Under the pieces are notes generated by a model, which saw only the letters and a program-made list of their open reading frames with translations, was not told the origin of the DNA and ran no database searches. 64,000 bases of DNA from Agrobacterium larrymoorei (GTDB lineage Bacteria; Pseudomonadota; Alphaproteobacteria; Rhizobiales; Rhizobiaceae): NCBI RefSeq assembly GCF_013322225.1, contig NZ_JAAMFB010000031.1:1-64000 (forward strand). The letters are read 5' to 3'. Made by a program: the position numbers and the translations under genes. Each line of letters opens with the position of its first letter. Position 1 is the stretch's first letter. Positions 9,232-18,046 of the stretch are shown piece after piece.

Positions 9232-9853
9232 GCGAAGAGGTCCGTGATTGACGTGCGCAGTCCACGATCTCGTCTATGTCTCTCCCGAAGCGAGCTTTGT
9301 TCTCTCCCATCAAATGGCTTCGCAGCATGTGAAGCATCTCCGGGCCCGCACGCTGGACGATGGCTACACCAGCTAAAAGAGCCGGCCTCAAGTGCAGCGG
9401 CAAGAGCGCGCTCGCTCGCGACGGAAGTTCGCTATTTTGCACCCTGAGGACGTCGTCGAGATCAGGAATAATGACGCCGAGCACCCTATAGTTTGATGGT
9501 TGGTAGTGATCGGGCAAAGGACTTGGGACGCGCCGCATCAGGAGGAGGCGAGCAACTTCGCTTGGCGGCATCCAGTTTTGCATGCCTAGCTCGGCCTCGT
9601 CGTCGAGAAGCTGTTCTCCTATAAGAGCACTATTGTGATAGCGACTGAAGGGAGAGCGTCGCGGCACCCCGTCAGCGTTCTGAAGGAGGTTACCACAAAG
9701 CGGACAGGTGATGCGCCAGCCGAGAAACCGGATACGAAGAACGGGATGCAACTCGTCAGTAATCGGACTACAGCTGCAACATAATTGCCGGGGCTCGCTT
9801 GCAATCAGGCGCCGCGACGACCGCGTGATGTTCGAGAACGTCATGCGCAACAC
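9215..9853 (-). CDS. tniQ: TniQ-family transposition protein, N-terminally shortened
   Basis: A 212-aa protein. Its first part has the TniQ zinc-ribbon-like pattern (LCCSCSP, then about 20 residues later WRITCPLCGNLL). TniQ/TnsD proteins help choose targets and assemble the transpososome. Typical TniQ proteins have roughly 60 more residues before this motif. Reading the frame upstream of the ATG gives LDPATVLRMTFSN, which fits the missing TniQ helix and continues into tniB DNA. The native N-terminus therefore seems lost by a deletion that also removed the tniB 3' end. The C-terminus (QLHLI, stop at 9215) is encoded by a subterminal repeat. Confidence 0.75.
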   Translation of the reverse strand: MLRMTFSNITRSSRRLIASEPRQLCCSCSPITDELHPVLRIRFLGWRITCPLCGNLLQNADGVPRRSPFSRYHNSALIGEQLLDDEAELGMQNWMPPSEVARLLLMRRVPSPLPDHYQPSNYRVLGVIIPDLDDVLRVQNSELPSRASALLPLHLRPALLAGVAIVQRAGPEMLHMLRSHLMGENKARFGRDIDEIVDCARQSRTSSQLHLI

Positions 9854-10533
9854 CGTGGCGGGATCAAGGCGACCAAGATTTCGAACTGCTCATTTGCAAC
9901 CCAGCGGCTCAGCGTGAACTGTTCGAAGCGGCGCGCCAATTGTACATCGCCGCCAATGGCCTCACGGGCGTCATTGACCCCGAAGCAGACGAGCGAGATC
10001 TGAAGGCGGTTGCTTAGAAAGCGCAATGTGTTGAGGACGATGCGTTGCTCGCGATATGTTCCAGCGAGAATGTTATGCACTTCGTCAATCACCAGCACTT
10101 GCACGCCGATTGCTTCCATGATGCGCAACGCAGCCTGCTCCATTTGTGCAATATCGGCGCGCGGCCGCTGTGGTGCGCCGAGGAGCGTCAGAAGTTCGGC
10201 ATAAAACCGTCTCTCACCAGGCCGGCTGGTCATCTCCATTGCGAGAACCGGCGTTTTCAGTCTGCCGGTGAGCGAATTGAAGCTTGGCGGATGTTGCTCA
10301 CGGAAACGATTCATGATCATTGTTTTGCCCATTCCACTGTCACCGTATATGGCAATGGAAGGCATTCGCGTCCCGCGTGGATGATCGACGAGGAGGTTGA
10401 GGCGATCAAGCACCTGCTTGGCACGAGGATAAACGAGCCAGCGACGTGATCTTATCGCGCGGATGCGCTGTTTGTCTGCTTCACCGAGCAGTACCGCGGC
10501 ATTCGCAGTCAGGTGAGAGATTTCCGTGTTCAT
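9841..10533 (-). CDS. tniB: TniB-family AAA ATPase of the transposon, C-terminally truncated
   Basis: A 230-aa transposition ATPase/target-selection regulator related to TnsC. Visible motifs are Walker A GDSGMGKT, Walker B VQVLVIDEVHN, sensor-like LVCFGV and the arginine-rich ARRFEQFTLSRW. The start ATG 10533 lies seven bases after the tniA stop. Homology ends at NEQFEILVA and is followed by LIPPRCCA and a stop. The usual 60-80 residue helical tail is absent and the next frame is already inside tniQ, so an internal deletion is likely. ATP binding may remain, but contact with TniQ is doubtful. Confidence 0.8.
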   Translation of the reverse strand: MNTEISHLTANAAVLLGEADKQRIRAIRSRRWLVYPRAKQVLDRLNLLVDHPRGTRMPSIAIYGDSGMGKTMIMNRFREQHPPSFNSLTGRLKTPVLAMEMTSRPGERRFYAELLTLLGAPQRPRADIAQMEQAALRIMEAIGVQVLVIDEVHNILAGTYREQRIVLNTLRFLSNRLQISLVCFGVNDAREAIGGDVQLARRFEQFTLSRWVANEQFEILVALIPPRCCA

Positions 10534-10539
10534 GCAAGG

Positions 10540-12153
10540 TCATTCCGTGTCCTCGAAAGCAACAGGTTTGCTGGAGTCGATCCCCCGAAGCGAGCCCCAA
10601 CTGCCATCATCCACTTTCGTTTTCGCGCGGGCAGGGCGGCCTCGCCGGGCAGTCGCTGTCGCCTTGACCGCTGCATCCACCAGCTTGCGCTGCTCGATCG
10701 CTGTGCCAACGATGATGCGGGTATTCACCTCTCGTCGCCCCTTCGCCCGAAGCGCTCGGCGCGCCGCCAAGGCTTCGTGCAGTGTTATCGAAGGCAAGGT
10801 AAGATCGGCGTAGCGAGCTTCCACGAAGTTTCCCGATTGTCGCCGCACGAAGACACGAGACATGTCCCGAGGATCGTATTTGACGAGCAACCGGCGATTT
10901 GCATTCCCGACGTCGGCACTGAGGGCTGCCGACCAATAACGCAGTCCAAACAGGTGGATCCCGGTTGGTTGCAGTGTGCGCTCCTGCTCGGGCAGGAATG
11001 TCAGCCAAAAACGCAAGCGATCCTGCGGCAATCGGAGCGGAATTTCACCCTCGTGCTCGCGCCAGACGGCGATTGGCGGGCGGCCTAGACTGCCGTGGAT
11101 CGACTGATGGTAGTTACCAACAATGTCGAGGGCGATGTATCGCTCGAGTTCGCGCAAAGTCAGCGCCGAATGCCGCTTCGAATCGTATTCGCCAAGCTCC
11201 TGTGCATTGCTGAACGTCGTACCGGGTAGTAAGTGGAGTTTTCCCATCTGGGTGCCGATCAACCGTTCGATATGGCCACCGAACCGCGGTTCGCCGGGTG
11301 GACGCCAATTGATCGCCATGCCCGCATCCTCACACCCCCTCTTGAAAGCACGACTCCTGAAGTCGCTGCCGTTATCGACGTGCAACGTCTCTGGAAGTCC
11401 GGCTACGGGCCACGGTTCGATGATCTCGCGCTCCCGCAGCCAAGGCGATTTGTCAAAGACGGAGTTTAGCAAGCATAAACTGGTCGAGAGCCGGGAGGGG
11501 GCGTCCATCGTAAGGTAGAAACCTGTCACCATCCGACTGCAGACGTCCATTGCCAGCGTTAGCCAAGGCCTCCCGATCGGTTGACGCGTCTCCTCGTCGA
11601 CAACAAAAATATCTGCTTTCGTGTGGTCGACTTGGACGATCTGGAGTGGACGCGAGGCGGTGAGGCCTCCTGGCACGGCCGTTGTCCGCTTCACGATTTC
11701 GGATTCGCCGCGTCGTTTGGCGCGTTTGCGAAAGTTGATGTCCTGGATACGAGTTTCGATCGTCCGGCGGTGAGGCGGCTTGAGCCCTGCCGAAATGCAG
11801 TTGGTTTGCACATCCCGGACCAATTGAGAAACGCCCGGGCGGTTCTTATTCAAGTAGTATCGGCTGATGCTGGTGCGGATGATTTCCTCTCGCTTGTCGT
11901 CGAGCATCCTGCGGCCGTCAGGCCGGCCGGGTTTGCGCTCCACCAGCGACATTACCGTTCCTCCAGCTCGAAATAGCTTGATAAGACGGAATGCAGTTGC
12001 GCGACTGACTTTGAGTCCCGCAGCAAGCAGCGCCATGTCCCCTGCTGTTATCTTGCCAGACCGACGCATCAGAAATTCCCGGATGGCCTCCGTTCGCCGT
12101 AACGCCTCATCCCAAAGCGCTTCATCAACCTCGTCGGGAAATGGATCGTTCAT
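10540..12153 (-). CDS. tniA: TniA/TnsB-type DDE transposase (rve integrase core)
   Basis: A 537-aa transposase. The N-terminal part holds helix-turn-helix DNA-binding domains (LKVSRATAFRLIKLF; RRTIETRIQDINF). The catalytic core has the three acidic residues in VQVDHTKAD, LHVDNGSDF and GGHIERLIG (D, D, E spacing as in rve). It continues through NYHQSIHGSLGRPP and a Mu-type C-terminal beta-barrel region (RYWSAAL...VKYDPRDMSRVFVR). Its length matches TniA of Tn5053/Tn552. It is complete, starting 127 bp inside the right end directly after three end repeats. Confidence 0.93.
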   Translation of the reverse strand: MNDPFPDEVDEALWDEALRRTEAIREFLMRRSGKITAGDMALLAAGLKVSRATAFRLIKLFRAGGTVMSLVERKPGRPDGRRMLDDKREEIIRTSISRYYLNKNRPGVSQLVRDVQTNCISAGLKPPHRRTIETRIQDINFRKRAKRRGESEIVKRTTAVPGGLTASRPLQIVQVDHTKADIFVVDEETRQPIGRPWLTLAMDVCSRMVTGFYLTMDAPSRLSTSLCLLNSVFDKSPWLREREIIEPWPVAGLPETLHVDNGSDFRSRAFKRGCEDAGMAINWRPPGEPRFGGHIERLIGTQMGKLHLLPGTTFSNAQELGEYDSKRHSALTLRELERYIALDIVGNYHQSIHGSLGRPPIAVWREHEGEIPLRLPQDRLRFWLTFLPEQERTLQPTGIHLFGLRYWSAALSADVGNANRRLLVKYDPRDMSRVFVRRQSGNFVEARYADLTLPSITLHEALAARRALRAKGRREVNTRIIVGTAIEQRKLVDAAVKATATARRGRPARAKTKVDDGSWGSLRGIDSSKPVAFEDTE

Positions 12154-12185
12154 TGCAGAAACACCGTCGATTTCGTCGAAGCCTG

Positions 12186-12258
12186 AATCTCATATTAAGT
12201 GCCAAAATCCAAGACAAAATCTCAAATTAAGTGCCAAGTCTCAAATTAAGTGCCGGGC
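12186..12258 (+). repeat. Subterminal transposase-binding-like repeats, right end
   Basis: Three tandem copies in the same orientation: CATATTAAGTGCCAAAATCC (from about 12191), TCTCAAATTAAGTGCCAAG (from about 12220) and TCTCAAATTAAGTGCCGG (from about 12240). They are spaced about 20-30 bp apart inside the right end and are also likely to lie over the tniA promoter, so transposase binding could repress its own gene. Confidence 0.8.
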
Positions 12259-12279
12259 TATCTTGTTGAAACTGCTAAT

Positions 12280-12310
12280 CCGGAATCTTACGGTTAAATG
12301 CAAAACGACA
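12280..12310 (-). repeat. Right terminal inverted repeat of the transposon
   Basis: Read on the minus strand it begins TGTCGTTTTGCATTTAACCG and continues TAAGATTCCGG. It matches the left end at 26 of 31 positions. Confidence 0.9.
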
Positions 12311-12315
12311 TTATC
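12311..12315 (+). repeat. Target-site duplication, right copy (TTATC)
   Basis: An exact repeat of the TTATC at 9128-9132, directly next to the terminal ACA of the element. Confidence 0.93.
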
Positions 12316-12717
12316 TGCGAGAGATCCCGAGCCGATCGCGTTCCATGCTTTTGCGACGTGACGACCGATTTGCTCGCTCACCCAATGGCTTTCGATCTGT
12401 CCTGAATCAAGAGCTTCGATCCTTCCGTCGCGGAATGGATAGTAGTTCGATGTGTCGATCACGACCACATCCTCAGGCACCTTCTCGAGTGTTGGTGCTA
12501 TTCCGGCGAGAGCTTTTAGCGGAATGGAGAGGATGACGACATCGACGTCGACGACCGCTTCCTGCGCCGTCACTGCGTGCGCGCCCGATGACAACAGGCT
12601 GGTATCTATCGTTTCTGGGCCGCGGGAGTTTGCCACCTTCACGTCGTGGCCCGCTGCGCTGAGCTTCTGGACCAGCGATTTTCCGATGTGGCCGGTCCCC
12701 AATATTCCAATTCGCAT
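12311..12717 (-). pseudogene. N-terminal half of a transposon-split NAD(P)-binding oxidoreductase
   Basis: Starts at ATG 12717 behind AAGGA. It shows a Rossmann start IGILGTGHIGKSLVQKL, then VKVANSRGPE, VDVVILSIPLKAL, VVIDTSNYYPFRDG and VAKAWNAIGSGSLADN, as in the NADPH-dependent F420-reductase-like family. At the TTATC junction the frame enters transposon DNA and ends about 20 residues later. The missing end is at 8788-9132; the ancestral protein would be 248 aa. The gene is divergent from an HxlR regulator that probably controlled it. Confidence 0.9.
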
Positions 12718-12823
12718 GATGTTTTCCTTCGCGTGCTCATTGCGGTATGGCGGCATTTAATGGTAGGCTGCTGTTACAGCAAGAACCCACCGGTTAGTGG
12801 TATACACACCAAAAGGTAAGTAT

Positions 12824-13180
12824 ATGAAGCGTGACTGGCGATGCGAAGATCCTCAACAGCAACTCGTCTGGGCAGCGATTGCCGCGGAAGGCCTGCGCGT
12901 TTTGGAGGGAAAGTGGAAGATCGTGATTATCGTCCAGCTCTTTTCCGCGAATGGGCCTATTCGCTTCTCGGAGCTTGAGCGTCGCATCGAGGGAGTAAAC
13001 CAGAAGATGCTCATCCAGCAGCTTAAGGAACTGGAGAAGGACGGTATCATCATAAGGACAGTTTATCCGCAGGTGCCGCCCAAGGTAGAATACACGCTTA
13101 GCGAACTCGGAAAGGCTCTCGGCCCGTCTTTGGAAGCACTCATCGAATGGGCGCTACTGAAGTGTCCTGAGCAAGGCTGA
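12824..13180 (+). CDS. HxlR-family winged-helix transcriptional regulator
   Basis: A 118-aa DNA-binding regulator with the HxlR pattern: LRVLEGKWKIVIIVQLF, then RFSELERRIEGVNQKMLIQQLKELEKDGII and VPPKVEYTLSELGKALGPSLEAL. The start ATG 12824 has AAAAGG seven bases upstream; a GTG at 12797 would add nine residues. It is divergent from the split oxidoreductase gene with about 106 bp between starts. A palindrome-like TGGTATACACACCA lies just upstream and could be its operator. HxlR proteins often sense aldehydes or quinones, and the adjacent broken redox genes fit such a role. Confidence 0.88.
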   Translation: MKRDWRCEDPQQQLVWAAIAAEGLRVLEGKWKIVIIVQLFSANGPIRFSELERRIEGVNQKMLIQQLKELEKDGIIIRTVYPQVPPKVEYTLSELGKALGPSLEALIEWALLKCPEQG

Positions 13181-13538
13181 GATACCGTGGGTGTAAGGTC
13201 ACCGTTCCAGACGAAACTTGGCGTGTCCTTGCTGAAGATGCCCCAGCGTGCTGTCGAAAGAAGTCGGCGTTGCAAGGCGAGAGGGTTGCGAGGTGCCATC
13301 AGCACACGGTCGTGTTCCCATAGAAGGAATATGGGCAGCCTTTAGCGCTGAGGCCCGGACGGCGTATCGAGAGAATCCACTGCTTGCCCACGCGATGTCG
13401 CTCAATATTCTCTGCCACCTGGGTTGCGGCCGATGCAAACAGCCATCTAGGGGTCAAACATCAAGGGCCTGGTAGGCCTTTCGGGTCAATAACACGTCCC
13501 ATGTTGGATGCGCTGTCAGAAATCCTCGAACAGATCAA
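13181..13538 (+). other. Non-coding or degenerate stretch
   Basis: About 358 bp between the HxlR gene and the end of the peptide-importer operon. Several short frames exist on both strands, but none shows recognisable motifs or a convincing ribosome-binding site. It may be degraded coding DNA. Confidence 0.5.
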
Positions 13539-15365
13539 TCAAACAAGCACTTGGTGTCCAGGAGCAACTTCCCGATATTGTCTTTCGGGAGCGATATAGC
13601 CGACCGGGCGCACAGGGCTCTTCAACTCCTCCGTTCCGGCATTGCGCCTGATGCCGCGTCGTGCGGGATCGGGGACGGGCACTGCCGCGATGAGATTCTT
13701 CGTGTAGGGATGCTGCGGGTTGGAGAAGATATCCGCGCGCGGCCCGATCTCCACGATCTCTCCGAGATACATCACCGCAACGCGATGGCTGACGCGCTCC
13801 ACCACTGCCATGTCATGGCTGATGAAGAGAAACGCGATTCTGAACTGCTCCTGCAAATCCATCAGCAGATTGCAGACCTGAGCCTTGATAGAGACATCAA
13901 GCGCCGAGACGCTCTCATCCGCAACGATGACCTTTGGATTGAGCGCCAGTGCCCGCGCGATGGCCACACGCTGGCGCTGGCCGCCGGAGAATTCGTGCGG
14001 ATATCGATCCATCATCGTTGGCGAAAGCCCGACCCGTTCCAGCAGATCGGCGGCTTTCTTGCGCGCTTCGGATGGCGATGCTGTGCGATGCTTAATCATC
14101 GGTTCCGCCACTGCCGACCCTACGCTCATGCGCGGATTGAGGCTGGAGAATGGATCCTGAAAGATCATTTGCACGCTGCGGCGCATGGAGCGAAGCCCTG
14201 TCGGATCAAGCTTCAGAACGTCAAAGCCATCCAGCGAGACCTCGCCGGACTGAGGTTCTACGAGCCGCGTAATGGAACGTCCGGTCGTCGACTTTCCGCA
14301 ACCGGATTCTCCCACCAATGACAGCGTTTCGCCCTGAAACAGATCGAAGCTGATATTCTCCACCGCATGTACGGCACCGGTGACACGACCGAAAAGGCCG
14401 GAGCGGATCGCAAAGCGGGTAACGAGATTTTGGACCGAAAGAACGGGCGTCAAACCGCCTTCCACGGTATCTGCGAGTTCAGGGCTGTCGCCAACCTCAC
14501 CCGTCTGCATGTCAACCTTGGGAAAACGTAGCGGTCGCTCATGGCCATCCATCGAGCCCAGTTTTGGAACAGCCGCAAGCAGCGCCCGCGTATAGGGGTG
14601 CTGGCCGCGATGGAAGATATCCGAGGTATCGCCGGTTTCGACCTGATCGCCGCGAAACATCACGATTGTCCGGTCTGCGATTTCCGCGACCACGCCCATA
14701 TCGTGGGTGATGAAGAGAACGGCCATGCCTTCCTCTTCCTGAAGCGTCTTGATCAGATCGAGGATTTGCCCCTGAATGGTTACGTCGAGTGCTGTCGTGG
14801 GCTCATCGGCGATCAGGAGCTTTGGCCGGGATGCCAGCGCCATGGCAATCATCACACGCTGGCGCATGCCGCCGGAAAACTGATGCGGATATTCATCGAA
14901 ACGATTGGCCGCATTGGGAATGCGCACTTTCTCCAGCAACCTGACGGTTTCCGCTCTGGCTTCCGCCTTCGTCATTTCCTTGTGGCGGATCAGAACTTCC
15001 GAAATCTGCCGCCCCACCGTGAAAACGGGGTTGAGCGATGTCATAGGCTCCTGAAAGATCATGGCGACATCATTGCCGCGAACGTGGCGCATCTCCTGTT
15101 CAGATAGCGAAAGGATGTCTTTGCCATTCAGCTCCACATGCCCCTCGATACGGCTGACCAATGGATCGAGGAGCCGCATCAGCGAGAGAGAGGTAACGCT
15201 TTTGCCGGAGCCGCTTTCGCCCACAATCGCAACCGTTTCGCCCGCTTTCACCTCGAAGGAAAGATCGCGAACGACTGTCTTCCATTCATCATCGACCTTG
15301 AAGGAGGTCGTCAGATTACTGACGCGCAGGACCGTTTCACCAGCAGAATGCCCGTTGATCTTCAT
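13539..15365 (-). CDS. Fused double ATP-binding protein of a peptide/glutathione-type ABC importer (GsiA-like)
   Basis: A 608-aa protein with two complete ABC ATPase halves. First half: Walker A GESGSGKS, signature FSGGMRQR, Walker [13 protein letters not shown]. Second half (from about residue 310): Walker A GESGCGKS, signature FSGGQRQR, Walker [13 protein letters not shown]. The tail includes the usual [16 protein letters not shown] stretch. Escherichia coli GsiA has this fused layout. It is the last gene of the operon, 3 bp after the gamma-glutamyltransferase stop, and would energise the two permeases at 17174-18990. Confidence 0.93.
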   Translation of the reverse strand: MKINGHSAGETVLRVSNLTTSFKVDDEWKTVVRDLSFEVKAGETVAIVGESGSGKSVTSLSLMRLLDPLVSRIEGHVELNGKDILSLSEQEMRHVRGNDVAMIFQEPMTSLNPVFTVGRQISEVLIRHKEMTKAEARAETVRLLEKVRIPNAANRFDEYPHQFSGGMRQRVMIAMALASRPKLLIADEPTTALDVTIQGQILDLIKTLQEEEGMAVLFITHDMGVVAEIADRTIVMFRGDQVETGDTSDIFHRGQHPYTRALLAAVPKLGSMDGHERPLRFPKVDMQTGEVGDSPELADTVEGGLTPVLSVQNLVTRFAIRSGLFGRVTGAVHAVENISFDLFQGETLSLVGESGCGKSTTGRSITRLVEPQSGEVSLDGFDVLKLDPTGLRSMRRSVQMIFQDPFSSLNPRMSVGSAVAEPMIKHRTASPSEARKKAADLLERVGLSPTMMDRYPHEFSGGQRQRVAIARALALNPKVIVADESVSALDVSIKAQVCNLLMDLQEQFRIAFLFISHDMAVVERVSHRVAVMYLGEIVEIGPRADIFSNPQHPYTKNLIAAVPVPDPARRGIRRNAGTEELKSPVRPVGYIAPERQYREVAPGHQVLV

Positions 15366-15368
15366 GGC

Positions 15369-17153
15369 TCATCTCCCCACGGCATAGGCCTGCATCAGGC
15401 GCGGCGTTGCGGCAGCGCGGAGCAGGCCGTCGGCGCCTCTTCTCGCAGCGGTTAGACGACCCACCGTCCAGGGATCGGCTGGCGTAACATCGTGTCCGCG
15501 TTTTTTGAGCTCGTCCAAGGCGGCTTCACCGATGCTGGTCTCGATCATCACATTGCCCGGCTGGCGCGTGCGTGGGTAGAAAGAGCCGGGGAAATGCGAG
15601 GTGTGGAACAGCGGCAGGTCGATTGCTTCCTGAAGGTTCAGGCCGAAATGCGCATAGCGCAGGAAGAAGGATAGCTGCCATTGATCCTGCTGATCCCCAC
15701 CCGGCGTACCGAAGGCCAGCGTGGGGCGACCTTCAAACAGTGCGAGCGATGGCGTCAACGTGGTACGCGGGCGTTTGCCCGGCGCAAGAGAAGTTGGCAA
15801 CCCCTCTTTCAGCCAGAACATCTGCGCGCGTGAATTGAGGCAGAAGCCGAGGCCGGGAATGATGGGCGAACTCTGCAACCAGCCGCCCGATGGGGTGACG
15901 GACACCATGTTGCCTTCCCGGTCGATAACGTCGATGTGGACCGTATCGCCGCGTTTCTCAGTCAGGTGAGACATTGTTGGCTCATAGACCGCGCCTGTGC
16001 CCTGCATGGAATTGAGCATGGATAGTGTCAGGTCACGCTGGTTTTCAAAGCCCGGCAAAGCGCCCGGACGAAGGTCCATGGAAGCCTCGTCGGTGATCAG
16101 GTTGCGGCGTTCGTCATTATAGCTATCGGACAACAGGGTCTGCATCGGCACCTGAGCAAATTCCGGATCGCCATAATAAACCTCACGGTCGGCATAGGCG
16201 AGCTTCATGGCCTCTACGACCGTGTGGACGAACTCCGGCCCCGCAGGGTCCATGCTGGCAATATCGATGCCCTTCAGCAGCGCGAGCGATTGCAGCAGAA
16301 CCGGGCCCTGCCCCCATGGTCCCGTCTTGGCAATCGTCCAGCCGTGATAGTCATAAGTAGTCGGCGCTTCGATGGTGGCCTTGAACCCGGCCATGTCGTC
16401 GGCGGTCAAGACGCCTTTATGGCGCGTGCCGCTGGCATCCATCACTTCGGCATGTGCCAGATAACCCGCGATCTTCTCGGCCACAAATCCTCTGTAGAAA
16501 GCATCGCGCGCGGCTTCGATACCTGCTTCGCGCCCGTCCCTGGCTTCGGCTTCCTTGACGATCCGCTTCCATGTCTCGGCAAGAACAGGGTTCTTGAAGT
16601 TGGAAAGCGGCTGCGGAACGGCACCGCCCGGAACCCATGTCTCGTAAGATGTCGGCCATTCCTTTTCGAAGAAATCGGCAAGCCCGGCAATCGAGGCGGA
16701 AACCCGCGCCAGCATCGGGTGGCCATTTTCGAGGTAATGGATCGCGGGTTCCAGCACGTCACGAACGCTCATCGTTCCGTAATCGCGCAGCATCAGCATC
16801 CAGCCATCGAACGCGCCGGGAATGACGGTCGAGAGCAGGCCGTCTCCGGGAATGATATCGATGCCTTCGTTTCTGTAATGCTCGATCGTGGCGCCTGCCG
16901 GTGCCGGTCCCTGCGCGCAGATGACCTCGACCTTGTCCTTTTTCTTCGAATAGATCACGGCGGGCATATCACCGCCCGGCCCGTTCAGATGCGGCTCCAG
17001 GACCTGAAGAACGAAGCCAGTTGCGACGGCGGCGTCGAAAGCGTTGCCGCCCTTTTCAAGGATGCTCATGCCAACGGAGGAAGCAATCCAGTGCGTGGAT
17101 GTCACGACACCGAACGTACCGAGGATTTCAGGGCGGGTTGTGAATGCAGTCAT
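15369..17153 (-). CDS. ggt: Gamma-glutamyltransferase-family protein
   Basis: A 594-aa N-terminal-nucleophile hydrolase homologue. GGT hallmarks are GNAFDAAVATGFVLQVLEPHLNGPGGD near the start and KRGDTVHIDVIDREGNMVSVTPSGGW, in which Thr404 would be the self-cleavage site and catalytic nucleophile. A late GTPGGDQQDQWQLSFFLRY follows. No signal peptide is evident, so it may act in the cytoplasm after import. Its place inside a GsiABCD-like importer operon suggests the cargo is glutathione or another gamma-glutamyl compound that this enzyme cleaves. Confidence 0.9.
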   Translation of the reverse strand: MTAFTTRPEILGTFGVVTSTHWIASSVGMSILEKGGNAFDAAVATGFVLQVLEPHLNGPGGDMPAVIYSKKKDKVEVICAQGPAPAGATIEHYRNEGIDIIPGDGLLSTVIPGAFDGWMLMLRDYGTMSVRDVLEPAIHYLENGHPMLARVSASIAGLADFFEKEWPTSYETWVPGGAVPQPLSNFKNPVLAETWKRIVKEAEARDGREAGIEAARDAFYRGFVAEKIAGYLAHAEVMDASGTRHKGVLTADDMAGFKATIEAPTTYDYHGWTIAKTGPWGQGPVLLQSLALLKGIDIASMDPAGPEFVHTVVEAMKLAYADREVYYGDPEFAQVPMQTLLSDSYNDERRNLITDEASMDLRPGALPGFENQRDLTLSMLNSMQGTGAVYEPTMSHLTEKRGDTVHIDVIDREGNMVSVTPSGGWLQSSPIIPGLGFCLNSRAQMFWLKEGLPTSLAPGKRPRTTLTPSLALFEGRPTLAFGTPGGDQQDQWQLSFFLRYAHFGLNLQEAIDLPLFHTSHFPGSFYPRTRQPGNVMIETSIGEAALDELKKRGHDVTPADPWTVGRLTAARRGADGLLRAAATPRLMQAYAVGR

Positions 17154-17173
17154 GTCTAAAGTCCTTGAGTATA

Positions 17174-18046
17174 TCAGTGTTCACGCGGATCGAGCGCATC
17201 CCGCAGGCCATCGCCCAGAAGATTGAAGCCGATCACGACGAGGAAGATTGCAGCACCCGGCCACATGGCCATCCAGGGTGCCTGTGAAAGATAGTTTTTC
17301 GCCACGTTCAACATGGAGCCCCAGCTCGCGGCAGGAGCCTGCTGTCCCAAGCCAAGAAAGGAAAGGCTGGCTTCGGCAATGATGGCTGTTGCTACGGTGA
17401 GTGTCGCCTGCACGATGATCGGCGGCACGATGTTCGGCAGAATGTAGCGCAACATGATATCGTGATGACCAAGGCCGATGGACCGCGCACCTTCGATATA
17501 ATCCTCCGTCTTGACCGCCAGAACCTGAGCGCGCGTCAGGCGGATAAAGATCGGCATGGCTGAAAGACCGATGGCAATCATCGCGTTGGTCAGGCTTGGC
17601 CCCAGAAAGGCGGCAAGCGCAATCGCCATGATCAGGAACGGCATGGCGAGGAATGCTTCTGTGATGCGCGAGATGACCTGATCCAGCCAGCCACCGAAAT
17701 AACCGGAGATGAGCCCAAGCGGTACGCCAGTCGCCACAGCAATCGCAACCGAAATCACGCCTGCCATCAGCGAGGCCTGCGCACCCCAGATCATCCGTGA
17801 GAGAATGTCTCTGCCGATATCATCGGTGCCGAACCAGTGCGCCGCCGAAGGTGCCTTGCGGATGGCGCTCCAGCTGGTCGCATAGGGATCCGCCAGCGGC
17901 AGGAGTGGCGCGAGGATTGCCAGAAGCGCGAAGAAAACGATGATGACGAGGCCCGCAATCGCGCTTTTGTTGCGCTTCATTTTCTTCCATGCGCGGTTTT
18001 GCGAGCGCCGGGCGACGGGCGTGGTTATCTGCAATGTCGTGCTCAT
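17174..18046 (-). CDS. Peptide-type ABC permease (GsiD/DppC-like)
   Basis: A 290-aa inner-membrane permease. It has an N-terminal membrane segment (SAIAGLVIIVFFALLAILAPLLP), the DppC motif HWFGTDDIGRDILSRMIWGAQASL, and a coupling loop around TEDYIEGARSIGLGHHDIMLRY. It ends GDGLRDALDPREH, as in most DppC proteins. The start ATG 18046 overlaps the upstream permease stop as ATGA; a longer frame to 18130 would lie inside that gene. Confidence 0.93.
   Translation of the reverse strand: MSTTLQITTPVARRSQNRAWKKMKRNKSAIAGLVIIVFFALLAILAPLLPLADPYATSWSAIRKAPSAAHWFGTDDIGRDILSRMIWGAQASLMAGVISVAIAVATGVPLGLISGYFGGWLDQVISRITEAFLAMPFLIMAIALAAFLGPSLTNAMIAIGLSAMPIFIRLTRAQVLAVKTEDYIEGARSIGLGHHDIMLRYILPNIVPPIIVQATLTVATAIIAEASLSFLGLGQQAPAASWGSMLNVAKNYLSQAPWMAMWPGAAIFLVVIGFNLLGDGLRDALDPREH

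Larger units (their letters stand above)
9133..12310 (-). mobile_element. 3,178-bp Tn5053/Tn552-class transposon carrying tniA-tniB-tniQ
   Basis: Both ends begin 5'-TGTCGTTT and share imperfect 31-bp inverted repeats (26 of 31 identical), and the element is flanked by exact TTATC duplications. It carries only three genes, all minus strand: a DDE transposase, an AAA ATPase and a TniQ-type protein. No resolvase, integron, resistance or other cargo gene is seen. Extra copies of a CTCAAATTAAGTGCC-type repeat lie inside each end. It sits in an oxidoreductase gene. The tniB-tniQ region looks internally deleted, so it may no longer move by itself. Confidence 0.93.

Noticed and set aside
9133-12310. 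A CRISPR-associated (CAST-type) or Tn7-like element with attachment-site targeting
   Set aside because: The ends and TniA/TniB/TniQ proteins resemble those systems, but no Cas gene, CRISPR repeat, TnsA or TnsD is present, and the element interrupts a gene instead of sitting beside a tRNA or glmS site.
13199-13475. Short overlapping frames on both strands between the HxlR gene and the peptide importer
   Set aside because: None has recognisable motifs or a start signal, and both strands are equally open, as expected by chance.
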